From the NCBI RefSeq assembly GCF_040412425.1, contig NC_089768.1, forward strand, positions 417,001-481,000: a stretch of DNA of 64,000 bases, given 5' to 3'. The DNA comes from Macrobrachium rosenbergii. Lineage: Eukaryota > Arthropoda > Malacostraca > Decapoda > Palaemonidae. The notes below the pieces were generated by a model. The model worked only from the letters and a program-made list of their open reading frames with translations. It made no database searches and was not told the origin of the DNA. A program made the translations under genes and the position numbers. Every line of letters begins with the position of its first letter. Positions within the stretch are counted from its first letter, which is position 1. Of this stretch, positions 21,771 to 34,183 are shown piece by piece.

Positions 21771-22299
21771 GACGAACGATGATAAACTACACACATTCAT
21801 CAAGATGCCTTCCCAGTGGCTGTCTGTCGATACCTGGGAATGTGCAACATGTTCAACCGAGGGGGCAATTAGCTAGGGAACTTTCCACCAGCCTCCATTG
21901 GACTTTCAGTATGCCTCCTCCCAGGTTTAGGGGAGTCTGACAGTGACTTAGGTCTAGGAGAACCATCAGGCTGGATAATCACCTCCTTCACTGCACAACG
22001 CTTCACTGTTACAAGGTTAATTTTCTGTTAACCCAGACACAAGACTGGCAATGGTGTGGGAAGGAAGCGAGGGAGCCAGGTGCAGGACCAAGTGGAAAAA
22101 GTAGGGGGGCTAGTAGCAGGAGAGAAAAATAGGTGTGGGGAGAGTTGGAGCCAGGTGTTTGGGCATTGGCCCCATGAGAGTGGGAGCTGGGAGCTCAGAG
22201 CACGATTCTCGGCTCTCAATATGCCCTCTCGTCTAAAATTCATCCCAACCAGAACATTAAGCACAAAATCTCTCCTTGCTACATACCTGCCCTTATACT

Positions 22300-22596
22300 T
22301 TTTCAGTTCTCTACAAAGGAAAAAAGTGACATTTTAAGATGTTTTAATCTTGATTGCAACTTTGCTACTGCAGTGAAAAACTGACGAACTTGAATCATAT
22401 CTTAATAATAACAAAACAAGAAAAAACTGATCCTGAGAGCTTGTAAACTTGAAGGCTACTCAAAATAATCAGTAATACTTCACCGGAATCCAGTTATACA
22501 ACTGGAAAATAATGAACAAAGCTGCCACAAACACCCTATGTTTACATCGGGCATGGCAGAAACAGAATGAGGTTGTCTGCTAAGTCATTCCTGGTA
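22300..22596. other. AT-rich spacer, nothing recognised
   Basis: No repeat terminus or coding motif seen. Confidence 0.4.
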
Positions 22597-22770
22597 CAGG
22601 CAGTCCCTGTTTATCGGCAGCATCGGTTATCGGCAATCCGGTTTTCCTCTCAACTAGGCTAAAAAACAACGATAACCGGATTTTCGACACTAATTCCCAG
22701 TTATCATCGCTGATAACCGGTTATAGGTGCCGATGACCAGGAATCAGTGCTATTATCGCCGATTTTTGGT
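22597..22770. mobile_element. Small TA-flanked palindromic element, truncated copy 1
   Basis: The left end caggcagtccctgtttatcg after TA (22595-22596) matches the ends of the elements at 49184 and 53045. The inside has repeated ggttatcgg and ccgataac-type inverted stretches. No right terminus caggact/gcctgta is found, so it is truncated at about 22770. Confidence 0.65.
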
Positions 22771-22999
22771 TTTGAATTTAAGCTGCCATGCAAGTTAGAA
22801 ACTATAGCTATGTAATTACTGTACTTGGTAAGTTATTTATATAAAAATACAAGCCCTTCAGTCTGAAACCTGGCTTATGGCTGAGCAAAAGCATTACAGC
22901 AGAGACAGACACAAGCTTATCTCTGTGAAAGTGAACAATATAAGTCTGCAACCTGCTGAACAGACATGACCGGAGAAACCCGTAACAGTTAATCAGCAG

Positions 23000-23300
23000 A
23001 ACTAGATGTCACACGACTCAAGGCCAAATTATAAGCTTCCAGATTGTCCAAAGGATACTGGAATGCAACTTCCATCAGCACTCAGGGGACTGGAACAGGA
23101 AAACAGACAGAATACAAGAAGCTTTCTGCTGTGCCTGGAAGCAAACAGGTTGAGCAAAGGAGAACCCCAGGGCTCAAGCAGCTTTCCCACCTTCAAGGAA
23201 GTAACGACCACTCCATCCCTACAAGTTGACAGCAGCAACTGAGCTAGTCTGTCAGAATGTTCACTTGTCAGGAATGTATCTGGTAGACAGTTCAACAGCA
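23000..23300 (-). pseudogene. Old DIRS family, RNase H C-terminal fragment
   Basis: Minus-strand frames read ADQLSS-like, EWSLLP, then LLNLFASRHSRKLLVF, an AFQYPLDNL segment and AYN. They match the DIRS segment with DQLSR, EWSL, DLFATR and DAF-PWDNL-AYAFPP that follows RNase H. Stops break it. It is a third scattered piece of the older family in 19180-23300. Confidence 0.55.
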
Positions 23301-23558
23301 CAGCAAACTGTTCACTTGCATATTTGCAAATGCCTATTTGCAAAGCAGGGGTGAGGTCATCCCCCTTTGCTTGGCATATGCCACTACACTTGTGTGGTTG
23401 CTTATCAGCACTACTAAGTGATCTGTCAACTGTTACTGGAAAGTTTGCAGGGGAAGCAATGGTTCCTGCATTTCCAGAACATTGCTATGAAGATGAGGTG
23501 TGTCCTGTGGCCATACACCTGGAATGAAGAAACCTCTCAGGTGTGCATCCTACCTCCT

Positions 23559-24500
23559 TTAACCCGCAGGGTGCGGCACGTCGCTATAATCGACGCTTTA
23601 TGTGTTGCGCTAGGACAACAATATTATCTGCGCTTTATTTTCAAATATCACGGCAAATTTAGACCCCCCTCTTAGCTCTGTCTGAGTGACGTCAACAGTC
23701 TCACCAGCCATTCAGCTCACTCTTGAACATGAAAGACGCCAGATTATAATTATAATTATAAACCTTCCGTCAGCCTGGGGGTGGGACCAGGGAGGCTTTT
23801 GTATCCTGAAGTTGAGCAAGTCAAAGATTTTTATAAATCTTTGTTGAAGTTGAGCAATAGTCAAAGATTTTTATAAATCTTTGTTTATTTTGTAAATTTT
23901 GGAGATGATGGGCTTTGATGACGATGCTTATTCATTTTCATCAAATAGCGATATCTAAATAGATAATACTGTACAATTACAGTGACAATAATAATACTGA
24001 TTTGTCTGCATATGACAGTTAACATATGCACACATATACACCCATTTAAGCAATTAATAACTGTTGTATATTTTTTGTACTTTTACAGGTGTTTCTTGAA
24101 TAACTAAGGAGTAATATTGTCATGAAAAATTTGAAATTGTCTGAGAAAATACTGCATGAAACATTCCAAAACTAAAAAGTGGTTTTTGAAGTAATCTTTT
24201 CTTTCCAAAAATTATTCTTTTTAAATAAACATGTTTTTAAAAGTATATTTTATTTTTTATTATTAATCTGCGGCATGAAGCGATTACAACCATGTATAAC
24301 ATTAGGAGATACGTTAAAAAACTAAGCAAGAAAATATTAGTTCCATTACTGAATAATGAAATGCATAATATTGTCATCGCTCCTCAGAACCCTCTCGCGT
24401 TCTGGGGTTTCTACAAGCGCTGCCCGATCAATTACTTTTGCCGTGGAGGGAAAAGTGGGGCTCAAATAAAAGTTCCTTTGTAAAAATCGATACAAAAACT
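23559..24500. mobile_element. Possible piggyBac-like end of unknown extent
   Basis: TTAA at 23559-23562 is followed by cccgcagggtgcggcacg, similar in style to piggyBac termini. A direct repeat of tcaaagatttttataaatct occurs twice at 23820-23884. No matching right end was found, so this is tentative. Confidence 0.3.
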
Positions 24501-25215
24501 ATAACTGATATACGCTTCTGGTTTGTTTTATGATGTCGGCAAATGATTGAAATTTTTTTCCTAAAGCATTCAGGAAATCTTTGCAAAGCTTAGAAATAAT
24601 AAAAAAAGACGTGATAAACGTCAAATTTTTAAGGAAAATCGTAGATTTTTTTTTTAAATAATCATGGAAAATATAATAATTAGGTTTGGGGAGTTTATTT
24701 TATACTTAAATTATGTTGAAATGTTTGAAGTTTCACATGGAAGCAATCACTTTGCTATAAATGTGTTTGCTAATTAGCTGTTACTGATTAAAAAATTATA
24801 ATTTTTTATGGAGTGCAATTTTCAGATTTTCCAACCTAATTATGTTGATGCTTCGTATCATACCTAAGTAAGGAATAAAGGTAGAAAAAAAATAAAGGTG
24901 GCACTAGAAAGCTGAATAAATTTCCTATAAAACACACAAAAGAAAGATATATGCATCGTTAGAGTAAAATTGAGCAATTGTCGTTAGGTTAGGGACAATC
25001 TTTTTTTTTTCCTAAGAAAATATATGGCAACGATTATTATATACCTGTAGAAACGTTGATATTTTTACATTTTGCTGTTCAGCATTATAAAGTACAAAGA
25101 ATGGCCATTCAAATGATATATAATGCATGCACACTGAAGTTATTTATAGATACACAAACAGGTGTACAAAAAATTATGCAAGCATAAATTCTGGCAACTA
25201 CATTATGCAATGTAA

Positions 25216-25220
<5 letters not shown>
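24500..25220. other. AT-rich spacer, nothing recognised
   Basis: No coding motif or repeat terminus seen before the TA tract. Confidence 0.4.

Positions 25221-25221
<1 letters not shown>

Positions 25222-25255
<34 letters not shown>
25222..25255. repeat. (TA)n tract at the 3' side of DIRS copy B
   Basis: Pure TA dinucleotides directly abut the DIRS terminus. A much longer (AT)n tract abuts the other end at 33431. The element therefore appears to sit in one TA microsatellite. Confidence 0.9.
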
Positions 25256-25259
<4 letters not shown>

Positions 25260-25580
25260 GATTTTGACAGAGGAAAAATCTATTTCTGAGGAAGGTCCCG
25301 TGTCACCCGGTGAAATTCCATTACAGCACGAATTTCTAGGTATAACCTTGCTAGATATACCAGAGAAAAAGAGCTTTCAGGAAAGCTGGGGTTACTACCC
25401 CCAGTCGAGCGTCTTCTAGGAAGGCGTCGGTATAAGAAGGGTGAGTGAATTACCACTACCACGGAAACCTACTCGAAAGATCTCTCCTTATCAAAATCCC
25501 GAACAGAGCGGTGAGCCGTTACAGCCCCCACACAAACACCCGCCAGGACGGCGACACCAGCGCCACCTACCTCATTCCAT
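25256..25580. repeat. 3' inverted terminal repeat of DIRS copy B
   Basis: Begins aagggattttgacagagg at the TA tract and extends to ctcattccat. Its complement is at 33131-33431, minus the right-only extension. Confidence 0.88.
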
Positions 25581-25645
25581 GCTAGCACTAACCCCAGACT
25601 TGGCATGTGCAAGAGGGGGAGAGTACTAGGTGAATTCAGGGAGGG

Positions 25646-25736
25646 TCACCGGGTGACACGGGACCTTCCTCAGAAATAGATTTTTCCTCTGTCAAAATCC
25701 CTTTTCTGAGTCCAGTCCCGTGTCAGCCGGTGAAAT
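25646..25736. repeat. Internal complementary region of DIRS copy B
   Basis: Reads gtcaccgggtgacacgggac through caaaatccc, then ttttctgagtccagtcccgt. This is the 3' terminus joined to the 5' terminus at about 25702. It matches the copy A block in reverse. Confidence 0.9.
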
Positions 25737-26299
25737 CGTGATAGAGAATCATGCCAAGGCTGCAACTACTAGGAAAAAGAAATGGAGGGGTAATCTGAAG
25801 AAAAGGCAAAAGTTTTACCAAAATAATTTTAATTAAGCAATCTCTTCCCGTAGCAAGAACACTAAGACTAAGGCATATTAAATCTAAGGCACATTAAAAA
25901 CTTAATACTATGAAACATGGGCAGGTTCCCGCACGACGGAGAAAAAGCCCCAAAAAACCTTAAAATTACTTAAAGCAAAGTGAAACATGAAAAGCGCACA
26001 AAATAACTGCAAATATAACCTTAATACTATACACGTAAACTTAGGCTAAACACGTAAGAGACAAAATCAATCAACATTAATATATACATTCATCTGGGGT
26101 ACATGGAGCCAAATAAAAACTGTCCAGTACCCCACAAGAAAAACAATCATGGCATTTCAGATTACGCTTTTTCCATCAACAGGTACAAGAAACAACAATA
26201 TGAGGAGCCAGGCAGTGAGGTATAATCAACCAGGAGAATAAGCAGAAAAGTAAATGAGGCAGGCGGGCGGGGGAAAGGAAAGGACAAGGATATGATTAA

Positions 26300-27206
26300 T
26301 TAAGGTGGGAGATGACACTTCCCACAGCTATGGTAGAAAATTTCAGGGCTTGAGCGTTTTTTTAAATAGTGGCGTTTAAACACTAGAGGTGATTTCCAAC
26401 CCGTAAATTTAGATAACTCCGAAAAGTCCATATTATGAAAGTAATTAATGGAAGTAGCAACTGCTCGAATATCATGAACCTTGGGGACTGAATCTGGGTT
26501 GGCCTGTTTAATGAAATATAAAATTTGTTGTCTTATAGCATTTAGTGAAAGAGTACCACCTTTCTCCCTGATAAAAAGAGGACCCGACTTACTCTGTGGA
26601 GTTCTTAAAAGGTAAGATTTAAGTGTATAAACTGGACATAAAGACTGGTCTTGAGGAAGGGGCACCACCTTCCAAGGAGACCACCTGTCCTGTGGGTCTT
26701 CGTTCTTAGCTAAAAATCTAGGGTCAGGGGAAAGGAGGACCTCTCCAGACGGGAGGAAGTTCACATAATTATCACCTCTAGTGAGAGCCGACAGCTCTGA
26801 GATTCTAGCACCTGAAGCCAAGCTAATCAAAAATAAAGTCTTCCTTAACAGATCCTGATAAGAGCAATGAAAGTTATCCATCTCTGATGCTAACTTAAGG
26901 ACGTCATTGAGAAACCACGTAACAGACTGTGGGCGTGATACTGGTCTCAGACGAGCGCATGCTCTGGGGATAGATGAAAAGTAGGAATCTGTGAGGTCGA
27001 TTTTAAAGCCGTAAAGAAATACTTTCTTTAATGCTGACTTGATTGTGGTAATAGTGGCGGAGCTAGGCCTTTCTCAAACAATGATCTAAAGAAGGAAACT
27101 CCTAAATTAGCTGTCATGATTTTGGCTTCAGATGCTTTTAGGAAGGAGGCTAATTTTTTGACTGCTGAATCATACTGTCTAATAGTAGAATCTCTTTTAT
27201 CTGATT
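26300..27206 (-). pseudogene. DIRS copy B tyrosine recombinase, N-terminal frameshift
   Basis: The frame 26300-26881 carries SGARISELSAL, KNEDPQDRWSPWKVV, VHDIRAVATS and GWKSPLVFKRHYL, so the catalytic R, H, R, W/H and Y region is all in one frame. It ends HSCGKCHLPP. Upstream, the core-binding domain is out of frame: a base is lost near 27058 relative to copy A (ctccgccact against ctccggccac). The defect is therefore on the opposite side from that in copy A. The methionine at 26881 is not a likely real start. Confidence 0.85.
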
Positions 27207-27299
27207 CTAAAAACAGAGTGTTGACAGGGTCAATGTTCGCTCCTTTTGAGCTGCGAATTTTATAAAGTCCATAAAACTAGGGCATTCTGAATTCTTGAG

Positions 27300-29215
27300 G
27301 AAGCTGACACAGTCTTGGTTTGTACTGTCTGAGTCAGAATGGGCTTGGGGATCCGAAGACTCCGTAATCCCAGTTCCTGAAGAAGAGGGAACCAATTGCT
27401 CTTCGGCCAATAGGGAGCTACTAGGGCTAATTGACCTTTGAATGTCCTGAGTTTGTGTAAAACTTTCAGCAGTAAGTTTATTGGGGGGAAAAGATAAATC
27501 TTCTCCCAATTGTTCCAATCTACTGTCATTGCGTCTGTGGCGAACGCCTGAGGGTCCAGGTTGGGGCCACATAACAGGGGAGCTTGAAGTTGCTCTCCGT
27601 TGCGAACAGATCCACTTGGAGGCCCGGAACCCGGCGGCAAATCCATTTGAAAGATTCCACGTCCAGGGACCACTCCGTCTCCAACGGAGCATTCCTGGAC
27701 AGGGAATCCGCCACCACGTTCCGTACCCCCGCTAGGTGGGTGGCTGACAGGTGCCAGCCGTGCTTGTTCGCCAGGGAGAAGATAGCAACCATTACTTGGT
27801 TTACTCGGCCTGATTTGGAGCCGCCCCTGTTGATGCAATGAACTACCACTGCGCTGTCCAATACCAACCTGATATGAATCCGGTTGGGGGGGCGGATTTT
27901 CTTCAGAGTTAGAAATACCGCCATAGCTTCCAGGGTGTTTATATGGAACTGCTGAAACATTGTGGACCACGTTCCTTGTACTTTTGTTTTGGTGAATATC
28001 CCCAGCCGCTTAAGGAAGCGTCTGTGTGAACTACTAGTGCCGGAGGGGGAAATTGAAGCGGAACTGTATTGGACAAGCCTTTGACCGAGGCCCACGGTCG
28101 CAACCTTGTCTTTAAGATTTGAGGGATAGAGGAGACCTTGTCTCTGAGCTTGACATTGGCTCGACTCCGCCACACTCTGTTTATGTCTTTTAACTTCGCT
28201 TTTAATAGCAGGTTTGTCACTGAGGCAAACTGAAGAGACCCAAGGACCCTTTCTTGGGACCGGCGGGATGCTGATGGATTTTTGAGGAATCTCCTGGTGA
28301 GAGATGCTATCTCTTTCCTCTTGGGAGGCGGAAGGGACAGCGTGTGAGATGACAGATCCCATTGGAGACCCAACCACTGAAACCGGGACTCCGAGTCAGG
28401 CGGGACTTCTCTCTGTTCAGTTGGAAACCTAGCGACTCCAGGAAACTGATGACTATGGACGTGGCTTTCTGACACTCCGAACTGTTGGTGCCCAAATTAT
28501 CCAATCGTCCAAATATGCTGCTAGGGATATCCCTTGAGACCGGAGTTGCTGTACTACCGTGTCCGCCAGCTTTGTGAATATCCTGGGCGCAATGTTCAGA
28601 CCGAATGGCATGACCCTGAAGGAGTAGGCTTGATTCCCGAGTCTGAAACCGAGGAACTGAGAGAAGTTCCGCGCAACTGGGACGTGATAATAAGCGTCTG
28701 AAAGATCGATAGAGGTGGTGACGGCTCCACGCGGAAGTAGAGTCCGTGCCTGAGCTACCGTAAGCATGCGAAATTTGTCGCATTTTATGTAGAGATTTAG
28801 ACGCGACAGATCCAGGATCACTCTTTGCTGATCGGAGTCTTTTTGGGAACAGTGAATAACCTGCCTTGAAACTTTAGGTGCCTTACTTTCTTTATTGCTC
28901 GTTTGTTGAGCAATTCTGTCACATAATCCTTTAGGATTGGTGTGGGTGGCTGGTAAAACCTGGTTAGAGGAGGAGGGTTTTTGATCCAGCTCCATCCTAG
29001 GCCTTTGGACACAATGCTGTGTGCCCAAGGGCTGAAGGTCCATTGGTCCCTGAACCAAAACAGGCGACCGCCTACCTGTGTTCTCTCAGTGGGAGGGAGC
29101 GGGTTTATTCCCCTACCACGTCCAGGTCTTCCCCTTGGGGTGGTGTTGGGCTTTCCTCTATGAGGGGGCTTTGCCTCTTCCTCCCCTTGCAACCCTGTTA
29201 AGGCCGTGAAAATAA
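27300..29215 (-). pseudogene. DIRS copy B reverse transcriptase and RNase H
   Basis: Motifs in minus-strand order: FTVPKK (28850), ILDLSRLNLYIKCDKF (28820), SIDLSDAYYHVPV (28710), MPFGLNIAPRIF (28605), LAAYLDDWIIW (about 28520), then HTDASLSGWG (28035), LEAMAVFL (27925), LDSAVVVHCINRGG (27855), NVVADSLSR (27725) and VDLFATESN (27610). The upstream frame 28818-29285 runs from a Gly/Arg-rich tail (RGRPGRGRGINP) directly into the RT start, which suggests gag and pol lie in one frame or are closely coupled. At least three frame breaks remain. Confidence 0.85.
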
Positions 29216-29289
29216 CCACGGCCTTCATATGGGGGGTTGTATGCCGGTGAGCCACATATGAGGGTGCAGCTGGTTGGACCAGCACGTAC

Positions 29290-31390
29290 TGTTGGGGTGA
29301 GCCTTAGAAGTGGAAGGCTGTGCCACTGCCGAGACCAGGGCGGCTTGGACTACCGCCTGGTGGTGAGGCCTCTTATGCCTCCTGAAAGCGTTTACCTCCT
29401 CTCGATTGGGGGCCGGCCGATTCTGGGGTCTTACGCTTGTAGGCTGAAATACCCCAGCGAACGAAGACTTTGGTTGGCCCGTGTAGCCTCGGCCATAACA
29501 CTTGTGACCTCCTCTTCCGGGAAGAGGTTAGGTCCCCAGATCGAGCTTTTCACGAGCTTGTTGGGCTCGTGACGGATAGTTGCATCGGCGAAGATGAACT
29601 TCCTACATTCCAGTCTGGCCATGATAAATTCAGATAAGTCAGACTGGAAACCTGCCAGCAAGGACTTCGCCAAAACCTGAAAGAAGGGCTCGTCCGAGCA
29701 GGAGACGGCAGTAGCTTCAGTAAGGCATACGGAGTTCAACGACCGGGCTAACTTAACCCGAGCATCAAACTCCGCTTTCAAAAGAGCTTCCGGCAGCTTG
29801 GGGAGCTGCTCGCTAAATTGCGTGGAGGCGCAGAGGGGTCCAGCTTCCCGACCGTGAAAGTGGACGGGCGTCTGTCCAGAACTCATTACTTCCTGGGAAT
29901 ACCAGGAAGTAGGGTCTGTCTCCCTTAGCTGAGGTACCGGAATGCCCTCAAAGCACGCTCGGGCCGTAGCCAGAGCGACTTTGTCAAGCAAGGGTGGGAA
30001 GGTTGTCTCCCAGGGCGAACATGGTGAAGTTCCCCTGAAAGGAGTCAACTTCGTGTTATCTGCCTGCCACTCCGTCAGAGTGCGCAGGGAGAGCCGACTG
30101 AGCTTGGTCCCTAGGGACGATGACAGTCTCCTAGGAACCTTGTCTGACCTAATCCAGGCTTCCTCCGTGAGCCTCACGAAGCCTGGGTAAGGGGGCAGGA
30201 GATCGGGGGAAGAACTCCAATTCCTCCAACCGTCTCGTGCCAAGACCATCAAGAGTCAGCTTGCCATCATGTTGGATGGCCCGGAGAGCGAAACGCCAAG
30301 GGTTTCCGACATCGAACGCGGGAGGTCCGCAGTGTCGGGGATAACATACTGTGGTTCGGCTGGGGTGGGTGAGCCATTCCCGCCAGTATGTTATCATGAC
30401 TGGCCAGCTTCTCCGAGATTTCACTAAATCTCGAATCCAGGTCCTCCGTAAAACGCTTATAAAGCTGGTTAGCAAAGGCCTCTGCATCAAAGCAGGTTGG
30501 CGAGGAGGGCTTGGTTTTGCAGCCCTCTTACTCGCGCTTTGCTGGAGGAACCAGACTTGCTCCCGGAGGCTGCAGGTCCTGAGACCTTAGCCTTCGACGG
30601 GGAAGGGCAATGCCTTCTTGGAAGACGAGGACTTGAAGCCCTTCGCCTTCCATGAAGTCTTCAACTTCAACTTGGGGATAGCAGATGGAGCTCTATCACC
30701 CAAGGAGGAAGACTTCACAAAGCCTGCAAAGGAAGAAACAGATGAAGCAGGGGAGTCAAATAAAGGGGGGCCCGCCCCAACAACCTCACCTACCTCACCA
30801 CTTACCACCTGGTCCTGCTCTACAGTCATCGGTTCTAGGTCCAGATTAATGGCGGCAACATCCTCCGAGACCTCAGCGTAGAGGATATCCGCTTGGGGTG
30901 GCTGGGTCTCATCCCGGATCTGCTGGATGATAGGGGTGGCCAGATCTTCAGGCACTGCGGCCGCCACCCGTGCGCCGGGGTAGAGTAAGTCCCTCAACCT
31001 AGCGTCGAGGACGTAGGGCTTCCCCGACGGAACGTTCCTTCCAAACCCAGCCACCCAGGCCCGGAGGGATTCCAAGGCAGACTTCTTGGAAGTTTCGTCC
31101 GCCTGTAAGAAAACCAACAATTAGCTAAGGACGAAAACCATTCCGGGAACCTCATAGACAATGTATAATATACAATATGAGGAGCATAAAGCAAGAGTAA
31201 TGTAAAGACTGTCACTTACCAACTCATCCTGGACAGTTGTGCAGAGAGCAAAGCAAACCTCACAACCATCAGGGTGCCAAACAATCAGGTCATCCAGGCG
31301 GACCGCACAACCAGCGTGGGTCCGACAAACTACGTGACCGTAGGGTTGTTGGAGGGAGGCGGTGCACCCCGGCTCCTCACAGCGAACAGT
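29290..31390 (-). pseudogene. DIRS copy B gag-like ORF region with intron
   Basis: A first conserved exon at 31220-31390 encodes the Cys/His module more completely than copy A: RCEEPGCTASLQQPYGHVVC, then THAGCAVRL, WHPDGCEVCFALC. After the intron a long frame (30587-31102) has ADETSKKSALESLRAWVAGF, an acidic region and a serine-rich tail to FPVEG. A frameshift follows, then the conserved helical part (29431-30252). Function as an RNA-binding structural protein is inferred from position. Confidence 0.7.
31103..31219 (-). other. Conserved intron in DIRS gag, copy B
   Basis: Donor gttg|gtaagt and acceptor ttttcttacag|gcg, at the same exon position as in copy A, 117 bp long, phase 0. Confidence 0.75.
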
Positions 31391-33130
31391 CTGTAAGTAG
31401 AAAAGTACATGAACCTCCCACCTAAGCAAACTAAAGCTGGCGAGGCCGGGAAATTCAACTGCAACCGGAATACTCCGCGGAGAAGAACTCCCTATCATAA
31501 ACTGGGCCAATAAGCTCTAAATTACACAGAGTGGAAGGTAGGATTTCAGACCCGGAGTACTCCGGGAATGAAGGGAGAGAGACCAGGAACTAACCATAAG
31601 GGCTGCCAGTAAAATAACGGCGGAGACCCTGGTATAGGACCGGACTCACGAATTTATATATAATGAATAAAGGAGAGTACTCCTGTAGATAACAGACTTA
31701 TCTAAAAATAAAAATAAAAACAATAACAAGTGATGGTAAGAACTGAAGAGGACGGAGGGATCCGTTCCCTATATGAAAAAAACCTTCCGCCCTTACTTCC
31801 CCGCCGGAGAACGAGACGGGTAAAATGCTCATATGTTCATAACATAGGGTGAAGCAATATATATATACCGTGTCAACGTAAACCGACGGGGAGACGAACA
31901 GTGACTCGAACACGTTCGAGTAAACAAACCACCAACCCCAATACAGCGATGCTAGGAACAATATGGGAGGGAGCGAATCCCTCAACCAACAAGAGAAGTC
32001 CCGGAACTCGGAGAAAACGCCATCTAGCGTCACCCGCACGAGTAGAGCAAGGCTGGAGAGGAGGAGGGGGGGAGGTAGGGGAGGAGGAGTAGGCTACCAG
32101 GAAGGAACAGGAGACGGGGAGAAGCTCACCCGCTCAACTGCACCATACCTCCCAGACCATGAATCTTGGAGGGGCAATATGACTGGAAGCAACCAACCCG
32201 AAGCCCGACTCCTACCTAGGCGAAGCCTAATATGGACCTAACCTTAGTATAGGCTAGGGGCGAGGGAGTGTAAAAGGGAAGGGGAAGCAACTGGGAGAGA
32301 AATTTTGAGCCGAGAACCAGCCGGGATCGAGAATGGCAGGCAAGGGGGCGACTAGCCTAGAGGAAACACATCCTAAGAACTCGATTCCCCCCAATTGGAG
32401 GAAGAGAACCAAGGGGCTCACTCTGCCCACCGAAAAACGATCCCGGAGGAAAACAGCAACAAAACTCCCTCAACCTGAACTCCCCACCCAGGGCAAAGGG
32501 AAGGAAGCTAACAAGCCTACTCCACAAGATAACCAACACCCATAAAAACTAAAATGTGCTCAACAGAGAGCGTAGCCTACCACGGGGAGGCGGTTAGATC
32601 TGAGGCTGCCGCCAGCACCCGAGGTAAACCACTCAATAAAATAATAAAAACAATAAAATTAAAAATACAACTACAAGAGAGCACCATCTTCAATCAAAAA
32701 ATTAATTAGCCTAGTAAGACCAAAACAATAGGAACCCAACCTGGGGGGGACCTAGACGGGCATCACTCCCACAAAGGCCAGTAGGCCAATGATCGTAATT
32801 CATAAGAGGGGGAGCCACCGCAAGGAACCACCCGGAAGGGAACCAAGGGGGGCAAAATATCTATAACGACGAGGAGACAACTCCAACTGAAAAGAACAGA
32901 AGGAGACGCCTCGTCGACATGGCTGGCTGGGGACGCCGTGGCGGCATAATAAGATCTCGATATTTATGAAAATACGAGACTATAACAGCCAAAAAATAGA
33001 ACAAAACCCCACAAGAAGATGGTACTTAACTTGAAATGGTAAAGCTGCTCGACGCCATCGTAGAAGCAGAAAAAAATCCAAATAATGATGGAAGAGCACA
33101 CAAAACAAACCGAAGATTCACGTGCTAGAA
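31391..33130 (-). promoter_or_regulatory. Long 5' leader of DIRS copy B
   Basis: The counterpart of 8483-10248, with the same ATG context (codons for MASSSFTIS near 33048) and the same acceptor at 31391-31404. Purine-rich on the plus strand. No shared long ORF with copy A. Confidence 0.45.
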
Positions 33131-34183
<1,053 letters not shown>

